Below, in pieces: positions 9,267 through 17,206 of a stretch of DNA of 64,000 bases. The translations under genes were made by a program, and so were the position numbers. Numbering within the stretch: position 1 is the first letter of the stretch; every line of letters starts with the position of its first letter. The stretch is from Bacteroidota bacterium. Its GTDB lineage: Bacteria > Bacteroidota > Ignavibacteria > Ignavibacteriales > Ignavibacteriaceae. The notes beneath the pieces are model-generated. The model saw nothing but the letters and a program-made list of their open reading frames with translations, ran no database searches and was not told where the DNA came from. The DNA lies in assembly GCA_023453665.1 (NCBI GenBank), contig JAEXTA010000239.1:1-64000 (forward strand), written 5' to 3'.

Positions 9267-9297
9267 TCCGGGACTGAATCATAAATTCAATCCCGGA
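9267..9297. terminator. Bidirectional terminator between convergent genes
   Basis: TCCGGGA (9267-9273) pairs with TCCCGGA (9291-9297), and after one mismatch TGAAT (9275-9279) pairs with ATTCA (9285-9289). It is followed by AATTTTG on the plus strand and is preceded by A/T-rich sequence serving the other direction. Confidence 0.65.
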
Positions 9298-9313
9298 ATT
9301 TTGTATGAAGCGG

Positions 9314-9799
9314 TTACACTTTTTTCAGTGATGCGATATGTTTCTTTAAGGATGATTCAACTTCTGATTTGTCTAACTTTTTGTGAAATGTTTTTATTCC
9401 GTCATCATTTTTACTGTGTACAAGATTGTAGTCTGTTCCCACTTCAACCAGTGCGCTGCTTTTTGCGTCATTGTAGGAAGCATTAATTGCAATTACCCAA
9501 ACACCTTCATCAGGCCATTGTTTTGTAAGTGTTGACTCGCCGTTGTTGTTCTTAACAAATTTAAGCTCAATTGTTTTTCTTGTTCCGTTAATAATACCTT
9601 CAGCGGTGCCTGTAATTTCAGCATCAGTCGGTTTGTGGCAACCGAACGGCTGCACGACAAGCATTACATTTTTTGCATAAGCAGTGCTTTCTCCGTTAGT
9701 CTTTTTAACAGAGATGTGAAATCCACCTGCACTTGCTGAAGTGTAAAGAAAAAGTGAAAAAAGAAATACTGCGAAAAAAGAATTGATAATACGGTACAT
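9314..9799 (-). CDS. Secreted hypothetical protein
   Basis: ATAGGAGGACGT directly precedes the ATG at 9797-9799, so this start (161 residues) is preferred over an in-frame ATG 24 bp upstream. The product has a signal peptide (ending SASAGG), an immunoglobulin-like beta-rich region with one Cys (QPFGCHKP), and a lysine-rich C-terminus with a short helical tail (SSLKKHIASLKKV). The middle (KTIELKFVKNNNG and VWVIAINASY) looks like a small beta-sandwich. No family is recognised. It is probably periplasmic and a single-gene unit. Confidence 0.6.
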   Translation of the reverse strand: MYRIINSFFAVFLFSLFLYTSASAGGFHISVKKTNGESTAYAKNVMLVVQPFGCHKPTDAEITGTAEGIINGTRKTIELKFVKNNNGESTLTKQWPDEGVWVIAINASYNDAKSSALVEVGTDYNLVHSKNDDGIKTFHKKLDKSEVESSLKKHIASLKKV

Positions 9800-9872
9800 A
9801 CGTCCTCCTATTGGTTTGTTCACTCAATAAGATTCCGCAGGAACGCAAAGAGTTTAAATCAAATAAGTTTAA

Positions 9873-11030
9873 TTACGATGTTCTTGTGAATTGATAACCT
9901 ATACCGCTGTGATCAATTCCGTTAAAACTGTTTTGCAGAATATTCTGGATAAACACCTGCAGCATAAAAGGCTGAAAACCGTTTACCCATCCCTGAATAA
10001 AAAGTGTATTGGAATACGGATCGAAACTCCAGTTGCCTGCCGCAGATAAATTAAAGCCGTATGATTGCTGCATACCGCTAAAAGCACCATTTGCGTTTAG
10101 CTCTATATTCATAGTGCTTCCGGCAAAATCATTTATCTTCACAAACCATTTTCCGGATGGATTAAACTGTTGCTGCTGATGTGTATTTGTTTGCGCACTG
10201 ACTTTTTGTTGAGGATTCTCCTGATTAGTAATTGTATCGATGTGAGCTGTCCACTCTTCGCGACCAAGATCTGCAAACATTTTTCTTGCCGTTTTCAGCC
10301 ATGCACTGTTATATGGTTTTCTTGTTGTTGCCAGTAAAAAATTAGTCTGGGCAAGCCGGAATTTTTCATTATCGTTTTTCGGTTCGCTTAACAGGTTCTG
10401 AATTCTGTATAAAAGTTTTTCTTCATCACTTGTATCTTCGGGGGTTAATACCATAAGAAGTTTAGCCATATTCAGAAGTACTTCCGTGTTCGTAGGGTCT
10501 TCTGAATTTGCCTGTTCAAGCAGTGAATATGCGTCAAGAAGCTTTCTGTTATAAGTAAGATTATCAAACCCTTTTCGCAATTCGTTTTGATCAGAAATAT
10601 TTCCGCCCGATTCCCTCGTACGTTTAGAAACATGATCAATCCATGATTGTTCCGCTTCCGTTGAAAGAATAACCGCCTTTTTTATTGTAAGTTCTATCCT
10701 GGTGATCTTTTCATTCTGACTCTGAATACTGTCAATCTTTGTCCCGCTTTTTTCCAGCTTAGTGATTCTTTCAAACAGTTCGTTTATACCGTCTCTCTGT
10801 TTATCGTCGGCAGTTTTGTTGGAATGGAGCCCGGCTGCTTCATCAGGATTAACATCTGTACGAAAAGAATTAATATTTTTCAGAGCTGCATCTCCACCGT
10901 AAATATTATAAGTGTGATGAATCACTGTTCCGTGATATTCCTCTTTTTTCACAGTATTACTTTGACCGGAAATACTTGCGCCAAGAATATCTCCCTTTAT
11001 ATCATTCATTTTGATTTTATCTTCATCCAT
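9873..11030 (-). CDS. Multidomain protein with GDxxGxxxSGxxN head, helical middle and beta-rich tail
   Basis: The 385-residue product has no signal peptide. Residues 4-40 hold KIKMNDIKGDILGASISGQS and a HHTYNIYGG strand; the same head pattern opens the neighbouring gene. Residues about 75-110 are coiled-coil-like, 150-265 are TPR-like helices (LLDAYSLLEQANSEDPTNTE and a later LLSEPKNDNEKF), and 295-385 form a beta-rich domain (GKWFVKINDFAGSTMNIELN) resembling a small lipocalin-like barrel. The start follows the upstream stop by 2 bp, indicating tight coupling. Function is unknown; a conflict or signalling role is only an inference from its architecture. Confidence 0.6.
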   Translation of the reverse strand: MDEDKIKMNDIKGDILGASISGQSNTVKKEEYHGTVIHHTYNIYGGDAALKNINSFRTDVNPDEAAGLHSNKTADDKQRDGINELFERITKLEKSGTKIDSIQSQNEKITRIELTIKKAVILSTEAEQSWIDHVSKRTRESGGNISDQNELRKGFDNLTYNRKLLDAYSLLEQANSEDPTNTEVLLNMAKLLMVLTPEDTSDEEKLLYRIQNLLSEPKNDNEKFRLAQTNFLLATTRKPYNSAWLKTARKMFADLGREEWTAHIDTITNQENPQQKVSAQTNTHQQQQFNPSGKWFVKINDFAGSTMNIELNANGAFSGMQQSYGFNLSAAGNWSFDPYSNTLFIQGWVNGFQPFMLQVFIQNILQNSFNGIDHSGIGYQFTRTS

Positions 11031-11032
11031 CG

Positions 11033-11506
11033 TCAGACCTCTTTTTGAATGCCCTTTACTAAAGCTTCAACACCTTCCCCTATAAGCTCGCTGAAAGGCG
11101 CTAACGGTGTAAATGCTGCAATTGTCTGTGCGGTTTTGGGCAAAAGTTTTAATAGTCCCTCGGCGACTGCTGCAAGTTTTGCCCCGATTTTTTTCTTCTT
11201 GGTTGTAGGAATTTCTTCTGCAGGTGGAAGATCCTGTACTTCTTTTGTTAGTTCATCTATACTTTCCTGTACCGGTTGAATTTTTTCAGGTTCAATATTA
11301 TTTGTAGATAATTCTTTATTAATATTTTCTGTGAATTCTTTCAGGCTGCCTGCGTATTTATCTGGTACTTTTTCCAGCTCTTTGCTGTTAATATTAATTG
11401 TTCCCGAAACAGTAATGTTTTTACCTACAACATTACCCTGACCGGAAACCTTTACGCCGATCACATCACCCCGTACACCGCTGATTTTAATTTTGTCATT
11501 ACTCAT
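11033..11506 (-). CDS. Small protein with GDxxGxxxSGxxN head and amphipathic C-terminal helix
   Basis: The 157-residue product opens with KIKISGVRGDVIGVKVSGQG followed by NVVGKNITVSG, closely matching the head of the downstream gene, so a shared assembly module is likely. A charged helical linker (about 45-95) leads to KKKKIGAKLAAVAEGLLKLL and a hydrophobic FTPLAPFSELIGEGVEALVK segment that could associate with a membrane. No enzyme motif is visible. It is the first gene of a two-gene minus-strand operon, with TAAGGAATAATT upstream of the ATG. Function unknown. Confidence 0.6.
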   Translation of the reverse strand: MSNDKIKISGVRGDVIGVKVSGQGNVVGKNITVSGTININSKELEKVPDKYAGSLKEFTENINKELSTNNIEPEKIQPVQESIDELTKEVQDLPPAEEIPTTKKKKIGAKLAAVAEGLLKLLPKTAQTIAAFTPLAPFSELIGEGVEALVKGIQKEV

Positions 11507-11831
11507 AATTATTCCTTGTAAGATGAAAAAAATATTAGCTGATCTATGTCAATTAATTTTATCCCTGATGATTAACGTAAAGAGTGGATAAGAGCCGCTG
11601 ACAGAAAATAAATATTTTTTATTCATGAAACACTAACAATATTAAATATTTACTTTATATAATTCGGACGAAAGTTAATTTGGTTATTGGGAGTCTAATC
11701 AATGAAACTTAAAAAGTTGTAATGTAGCGGCTGAAATTTTAACTGATACAGGCGGGGAATTTAAACCGCGGTATTATTAAACTAATATGCTGATCTAATT
11801 GTCTAAACTTTGTTGATATTCAAGGGTATTT
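11507..11831. other. Divergent promoter region, 325 bp
   Basis: Non-coding spacer between the minus-strand operon and the plus-strand barrel gene. It is strongly AT-rich. AGCCGCT (11593-11599) and AGCGGCT (11726-11732) form a widely spaced inverted repeat. ATTCAAGGG just before the ATG at 11832 is the ribosome site and resembles the leader at 191 and 1392. No riboswitch core was recognised. Confidence 0.5.
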
Positions 11832-14639
11832 ATGAAACAAATTCTATTTCTCGTGATCCTATGTTCTATAAGTTTATTCTCACAAAACAGATTTATTCAG
11901 GGGCAGCTTGTTGATTCTGATGACGGGCATTTTCTTTCTTCGGCAAATGTTATACTCTACCAGCTTCCTGATTCAAGTATGAGAGGTATTACATCCGACT
12001 ACAAAGGAATTTTTAAGTTTGAAAATCTTCGTGCTTCAAAATATATTTTAACCATTAGTTATGTCGGTTACAAAACTCATAATCAGCAGATTGAACTCGG
12101 TACAAATTCAATTGATCTTGGCAGAATAACACTTAAGGAAGTATCCATTGAAACGGAAGAAGTAAAGATTATTGGAGAAACTCCACCAGCAACACAAAGC
12201 GGTGATACAACGATTTATAATGCAGACGCATTTAAAACACACAAAGATGCTTCGGCGGAAGATCTTGTAACAAAAATTCCTGGTGTAACCGTACAGGATG
12301 GAAAAATCCAAACGCAGGGGGAAGATGTAAAACGTGTACTCGTTGATGGCAAACCTTTTTTTGGCGATGATCCGAATGCTACACTGAGAAATATTCCCGC
12401 AGAAATAATTGAAAAAATACAGGTGTTTGATCAGCAAAGTGATCAGTCACAGTTTACAGGCTTTGATGACGGCAACACAACAAAAGCGATCAACGTCATT
12501 ACAAGGATGAAAATCAAAGAAGGAACATTTGGGAAGTTTACCGCGGGTTATGGAAATGAAGAAAAACATTTAACTGCCGGCAACATTAATTTTTTTGACA
12601 ATGACAGGCGTATATCGATTCTCGGACAGCTTAATAATATTAACGAACAAAATTTTTCAAGTGAGGATTTACTTGGAGTAATGAGCGCGTCAGGAAACCG
12701 CGGCGGGATGCGGTCATTCCAGGGTCCGGGAGGCGGACAAATGCCGCAGGGTGGAATACCCGGTGTTGGATTTCCCGGCGGCAGCTCTTCTGATTTTCTC
12801 GTGAACTCTTTGCGCGGTTTAACACAGACAAAAGCATTCGGTGTTAATTATGTTGATAAATGGTGGAGCGGGTTTGAAATAAGCGGAAGTTATTTTTTCA
12901 ACCGATCTGATAATGATGCAGAATCATACCTGAACAGAAATTATTTTCTTTCAAATGCAGCAGGACAGAGTTATAACGAAAGTTCATTTTCCGGTTCAGA
13001 TAATACTAACCACCGGTTTAATCTTCGTGTTGATTATAACATTGATTCATCTAACTCAATCAGGTTTATTCCAAGAGTTTCATTTCAACAAAATGATTTG
13101 AAATCATCAACCTTTGGTAAAACAACTACGTCACTTGAAGATTTAAATTCGATTAACAATCTATATTCCTCAGATCTTAGCGCAATAAATGCTTCGTCAC
13201 TATTGTTATACCGTCATCAGTTTAAAACCAAGGGAAGAACAATTGCTTTGACTGTGAATAGTTCATACAAAAAAAATGAGGGGGACAATAAACTTTTTTC
13301 TGAAAGTATTTATTATAACAGCACAACTCCTTCGGATACAATCGATCAGTTAACAGATATTATGCGTAATGGTTACTCAGCATCAACGGATGTAACATAC
13401 ACAGAACCATTGAGTGATAATTCACAGCTTATATTTAATGCCGCAGTTTTGTATTCGCAGGAAAAAAGTGATCAGGAAGCTTACGCTTATTCTTTGCCGT
13501 CGAATTCTTATTCAGCACTAGATACAAGCCTTAGTAATGTTTATAAAAAAATATACCGGACAAATACTTTCGGCACGGGCTACAGTTATCAAATGAATGA
13601 TTTATCAATTAACGCTAATCTTAACTTCTCGATAGCGAAGCTTAGTAATGATCAGGTTTTCCCGCTGACAAATTCACTTGATAAAACTTTTTATTCATGG
13701 TTGCCTTCTGTAAGAATGAGATACGGAAAAACGAGAGATCAAAGTTACGGTTTCTTTTACCGGACATTTAACACCGATCCTTCCGTTCAGCAGCTTCAGA
13801 ATGTGGTTGATAATTCAAACCCCATTCAGTTATCAACAGGTAATCCAAATCTTAAACAGGACTACAGACATTTTCTTTCCATGCGGTATTCAAATATCTT
13901 TTTTGAAAGTATGACTTCACTATTTGTAATGGTTGGCGGATCATTTACGAAAGATTATATCGGGAACAGCACCACCATCGCGGCAAGAGATACCGTTCTT
14001 CCAAATGGTATTTCATTAAACCGCGGCAGCAGGTTAACAACGTATGAAAATCTTGATGGTTACTACAACCTTCGTACATTTTTAAGTTACGGAATTCCCG
14101 TAAGCTTGATAAAATCCAACCTCAACCTGAATTTAAATCTGAGTTACACACGCACACCGGCGCTGATCAACAGCGTTAAAAACTATTCAGGACTTGCAAG
14201 AATTGGTTTCGGATTTGTTATTGCCAGTAATGTTGGATCCGACCTTGATTTTTCAATATCAAGCAACAGCATTTACAATGACCTGAAGAACACAAGCTCT
14301 ACTTCAAGTGATGAAAATTATCTCAGCCAGAATTCAAGGCTAAAACTTTACTGGAACATTTATGCGGGAATAATTCTGCAGGGAGAATTAAATCATCGTT
14401 ACGATGGCGGCGTGTCGGATGAATACGAACCAAATTCATATTTACTTAATGCAAGTCTTGGCAAAAAATTATTTAGTGATGACAGCGGTGAACTTCGTTT
14501 TACTGTTTATGATATTCTAAATCAGAATACAAATGTAACCAGGACAACAACTGAGTCTTACACCGAAGATTCCAGCACAAATGTTATTGGCAGATATTTC
14601 CTGGTTTCATTTATATATAATATCAGTCCATTTAAATAA
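11832..14639 (+). CDS. Large TonB-receptor-like outer-membrane beta-barrel protein
   Basis: The 935-residue product has a signal peptide (about 1-18), a carboxypeptidase-D-like domain (about 22-108, with SYVGYKTHNQQIEL), a plug-like domain (about 120-235: DLVTKIPGVTVQDGKIQTQG, VLVDGKPFFGDDP, INVITRMK) and a long barrel. This is the outer-membrane beta-barrel family found with peptide or protein-handling loci in Bacteroidota, distinct from SusC. A Gly/Pro/Met-rich insertion (RGGMRSFQGPGGGQMPQGGI) at about residue 290 resembles a low-complexity segment in the lipoprotein encoded next, suggesting that the two work together (inference). Confidence 0.85.
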   Translation: MKQILFLVILCSISLFSQNRFIQGQLVDSDDGHFLSSANVILYQLPDSSMRGITSDYKGIFKFENLRASKYILTISYVGYKTHNQQIELGTNSIDLGRITLKEVSIETEEVKIIGETPPATQSGDTTIYNADAFKTHKDASAEDLVTKIPGVTVQDGKIQTQGEDVKRVLVDGKPFFGDDPNATLRNIPAEIIEKIQVFDQQSDQSQFTGFDDGNTTKAINVITRMKIKEGTFGKFTAGYGNEEKHLTAGNINFFDNDRRISILGQLNNINEQNFSSEDLLGVMSASGNRGGMRSFQGPGGGQMPQGGIPGVGFPGGSSSDFLVNSLRGLTQTKAFGVNYVDKWWSGFEISGSYFFNRSDNDAESYLNRNYFLSNAAGQSYNESSFSGSDNTNHRFNLRVDYNIDSSNSIRFIPRVSFQQNDLKSSTFGKTTTSLEDLNSINNLYSSDLSAINASSLLLYRHQFKTKGRTIALTVNSSYKKNEGDNKLFSESIYYNSTTPSDTIDQLTDIMRNGYSASTDVTYTEPLSDNSQLIFNAAVLYSQEKSDQEAYAYSLPSNSYSALDTSLSNVYKKIYRTNTFGTGYSYQMNDLSINANLNFSIAKLSNDQVFPLTNSLDKTFYSWLPSVRMRYGKTRDQSYGFFYRTFNTDPSVQQLQNVVDNSNPIQLSTGNPNLKQDYRHFLSMRYSNIFFESMTSLFVMVGGSFTKDYIGNSTTIAARDTVLPNGISLNRGSRLTTYENLDGYYNLRTFLSYGIPVSLIKSNLNLNLNLSYTRTPALINSVKNYSGLARIGFGFVIASNVGSDLDFSISSNSIYNDLKNTSSTSSDENYLSQNSRLKLYWNIYAGIILQGELNHRYDGGVSDEYEPNSYLLNASLGKKLFSDDSGELRFTVYDILNQNTNVTRTTTESYTEDSSTNVIGRYFLVSFIYNISPFK

Positions 14640-14648
14640 AGAATTACA

Positions 14649-15446
14649 ATGAAAAAATATATTGTTCAATTAGTATTTGTTTTATTAACTCTTCCGTTTA
14701 TTGAAGGATGTTCGGGCGGGCGCGAGGTTAGTTCATCTGTAACAGATAATGAAATTATTATTGATGGAATTCAAACCGATTGGAACAACTTAAACTATAT
14801 CGACGGCGAAAATATTTCATTCGGTTTTAAGAATGACGCTTCAAATCTTTATCTCTGTGTTATTACAAGCGACAGAAATAAAATAATGAAAATGCTTCGG
14901 GGCGGATTAACCATCTGGCTTGAACCTGAAAACTCTGATGATTTAATCGGTGTAAGATACCCGGACAAAGCAGACCCATCTGAATTAATGAAACTGCGGA
15001 GAGACAACACAGAAATATCGCAGCAGTCGAATGATGATTCGAGAATACAGAATATGTTAAGAATGCAGAATGAGTTGTACGTCGTTAAAGAAAATAATTT
15101 TGTGCTGAATGCATTTCCAATTAATGGTGAAACTTACAAAGCACATATTGATGTTACCGATGGTAAATTTTTTTATGAAGTGAAAATTCCTTTCCGCACC
15201 AACACAGATGTTAAGGGTGCGCTGAATTCCGGTGCCGGAAAAACCGTTAACATTGTTTTTGAAACCGGGGAGATGGAAAGATTAGGAATGCAAAGAAGAC
15301 CTCCCGAAGGAATGGGAGAACCTGATGATGAACAAATGCCCGGCAATATGGGTGAACGTCCTGAAGGAAGAGGCTTTGGACGCGGACCGGGAATGAACAT
15401 GGATACCAGCCCGATGAAATATAAGTTCAAATTAAAAATGAATTGA
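14649..15446 (+). CDS. Lipoprotein with a CBM9/DOMON-like beta domain
   Basis: The 265-residue product ends its leader with FIEGC (lipobox). It then shows IDGIQTDWNNLNYIDGENIS and SNLYLCVITSDRNK, the pattern of family-9 carbohydrate-binding or DOMON-like beta-sandwiches (IDG-x-x-DW opening, LYL strand). The C-terminus is Met/Gly/Pro/Glu-rich (about 220-255), similar in flavour to an insertion in the barrel gene 9 bp upstream. The two form an operon closed by the hairpin at 15453. A substrate cannot be named. Confidence 0.65.
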   Translation: MKKYIVQLVFVLLTLPFIEGCSGGREVSSSVTDNEIIIDGIQTDWNNLNYIDGENISFGFKNDASNLYLCVITSDRNKIMKMLRGGLTIWLEPENSDDLIGVRYPDKADPSELMKLRRDNTEISQQSNDDSRIQNMLRMQNELYVVKENNFVLNAFPINGETYKAHIDVTDGKFFYEVKIPFRTNTDVKGALNSGAGKTVNIVFETGEMERLGMQRRPPEGMGEPDDEQMPGNMGERPEGRGFGRGPGMNMDTSPMKYKFKLKMN

Positions 15447-15452
15447 CAAATA

Positions 15453-15486
15453 AAAGATGACATCTTTTTCTGAAGATGTCATCTTT
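15453..15486. terminator. Bidirectional terminator
   Basis: A perfect 14-bp stem (15453-15466 with 15473-15486) with a 6-nt loop sits between convergent genes. T-rich tails follow on both strands (GTTTTATT on plus, TATTTG after TTT on minus). Confidence 0.8.
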
Positions 15487-15544
15487 GTTTTATTCTGCTT
15501 ATATCAACAATATTCGCTGTGGGTTTTCTGATTAAGTAATTACA

Positions 15545-17035
15545 TCACTTGATCATCAACATTTTCTTCGTTTCACTAAAACTATGTTTGCCATCAAGTG
15601 ACTTTGCATTAACCACATAAAAATAAACTCCGCTTGCAAGGTTATTTCCGTTAAATGTAATCTTGCTTAACCCTGAGTTTTGCACAGTGTTAACCAGCTC
15701 TGTTATTTCACTTCCTGTAACATCATAGACTTTAACCGACACAAAACTTTCTACCGGAAGATAATATTGTATTGTTGTTGATGGATTGAACGGGTTTGGA
15801 TGATTTTCATAAAGTAAATAACCATCAGCAAGAACCGGGTCATCAACACCTGTTGTGTTGTTTGGAATATATGTTCTTAAGATTCTTCCTGCATTTTCCC
15901 ACTGTCCGTTAAAGTATGTTTTTTCTACGTACTCAATATCGTTGCCATGTTCATCATAGAATGTTTCGCTCATCGCCTGCAAAACCCAATCATTATCCAT
16001 CCAATCAGAATAAAGAACATTAATCAGCTTACCGGATGAATTAAACTGACTGCGTGTTTTAAATAAATTTTCCCATGTATTGTTTTCAGTTCCCTGCTGA
16101 ATAACAGACATCGCCGAATCCGATCCCCAATAGGTTATGTTACCCTTAAAAAGATTCTGCCATGTTTGTGATGCTGTTTCATAATCCGAGGACATAAATT
16201 CAGTCATTCTGCCCGAACCATCATAAGCATAAATATGTCTTGAACTCGAATCCCACTGAGAAACATTCCATAAAAATCCCGTTGTTTGTTTAAGCAGATT
16301 ATTTTCATAACTAAAAGAAGTTTTTGTTCCCGGAATATAGGAGCCCGCATCCCAGCCAAAAACTGTTTGTTCAAGTACGCGTTCTTCATCAAGAAAAACT
16401 ATTATCATCTTGCTGAGATTTTCCCATGTTCCATTATTCATGTTTTGCACTTCCGTTGTTTCAGTTAGTGGATTATTTGAATATGTCACAAGGTCCCTGC
16501 TGGTTGGATTAAATACTCCATTTTGAATTGCTGAATAATATGTAACAATACTTACTTTGTCTTCTGCATTGTATTCGTAACTTAGCTTTACATCATCATT
16601 CCAATCTGTTCCGTTCCATAGTTGTAAAATTTTATCTTTAAGCTTACCGGTTGGAGTATAAGTTTGGGATGCACGGGTTTCATTTATCCAGTTCACTCCA
16701 TCCCATACCTGTGTAAGTACTTCAATGAGATTAAAGTCAAGGTCGTATAAGAATTTTTCTAATTCAAAATTAGTCCAGGTTCCGCCGCCGCCAAGCTGTG
16801 TAAGAGATGTTTCAAGTACGTAACCGTTTTCAAGTACTTTGTAAGAGGTTGTAGATCTTTTGTTTCTGTTTTCTGTAACCTTAATACCGGTCAGCGAGTT
16901 TATTTTTATTCCGGATTTTTCAATAACTGAAGAATATTTTTTTGATGGAAACATTTTTAACGATGATTCCTGTGCAAAAAGATTCCCGGCAAAGATGATC
17001 GAAAGAATAAATATAGTTGTGCTTAACTTTTTCAT
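15545..17035 (-). CDS. T9SS-exported repeat protein with C-terminal sorting domain
   Basis: The 496-residue product has a signal peptide (about 1-21, ending NLFAQE). The middle (about 75-390) is built of degenerate YD/RHS-like units: W-x-N/D-G-x-x-W followed by a Y-x-Y/F-strand pair, as in YEYNAEDKVSIVTYY and YAYDGSGRMTEFMSSDY. The last 85 residues are a type A T9SS sorting domain (ENHPNPFNPSTTIQYYLPVE, then VKVYDVTGSEITELVN and a GVYFYVV strand). It is therefore secreted or surface-anchored. AAGGACACATAT precedes the ATG. No catalytic motif was found. Confidence 0.8.
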   Translation of the reverse strand: MKKLSTTIFILSIIFAGNLFAQESSLKMFPSKKYSSVIEKSGIKINSLTGIKVTENRNKRSTTSYKVLENGYVLETSLTQLGGGGTWTNFELEKFLYDLDFNLIEVLTQVWDGVNWINETRASQTYTPTGKLKDKILQLWNGTDWNDDVKLSYEYNAEDKVSIVTYYSAIQNGVFNPTSRDLVTYSNNPLTETTEVQNMNNGTWENLSKMIIVFLDEERVLEQTVFGWDAGSYIPGTKTSFSYENNLLKQTTGFLWNVSQWDSSSRHIYAYDGSGRMTEFMSSDYETASQTWQNLFKGNITYWGSDSAMSVIQQGTENNTWENLFKTRSQFNSSGKLINVLYSDWMDNDWVLQAMSETFYDEHGNDIEYVEKTYFNGQWENAGRILRTYIPNNTTGVDDPVLADGYLLYENHPNPFNPSTTIQYYLPVESFVSVKVYDVTGSEITELVNTVQNSGLSKITFNGNNLASGVYFYVVNAKSLDGKHSFSETKKMLMIK

Positions 17036-17107
17036 ATATGTGTCCTTTAGATTAATTATCGATTGATTTGACAGTACAAAAGTAATTGATTAAAGAGGGC
17101 ATGAACA

Positions 17108-17123
17108 TAGAACAGATGTTCTA
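17108..17123. promoter_or_regulatory. Palindromic operator-like site
   Basis: TAGAACAGATGTTCTA is a perfect 7-2-7 palindrome about 75 bp before the start of the T9SS gene at 17035, where an activator or repressor dimer could bind. The factor is unknown. Confidence 0.35.
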
Positions 17124-17154
17124 TTTTAAATCAGAAGTTGAAATGAAATAAAAA

Positions 17155-17175
17155 GGGATACAAAGAATGTATCCC
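17155..17175 (-). terminator. Terminator of the 46-residue-repeat T9SS gene
   Basis: On the minus strand GGGATAC pairs with GTATCCC (17169-17175 with 17155-17161) and is followed by TTTTTATTTC. It lies 32 bp beyond the stop. Confidence 0.75.
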
Positions 17176-17206
17176 ACAATTAAAATTTATAAAATAGAAA
17201 CCGGGT

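Noticed and set aside
11507..11831. Possible cobalamin riboswitch before the barrel gene (AGAGCCGCTGACAG)
   Set aside because: Only a GCCxCTG-like piece is present; the other conserved B12-riboswitch blocks and a B12-uptake context are missing.
12108..12437. 109-residue open frame on the minus strand inside the large barrel gene
   Set aside because: Shadow of a well-supported plus-strand gene with signal peptide and domain motifs; its composition is unlike any family.
15545..17035. RHS/YD-repeat polymorphic toxin
   Set aside because: Repeats are short and degenerate, there is no toxin tip, and the C-terminus is a T9SS sorting domain instead.
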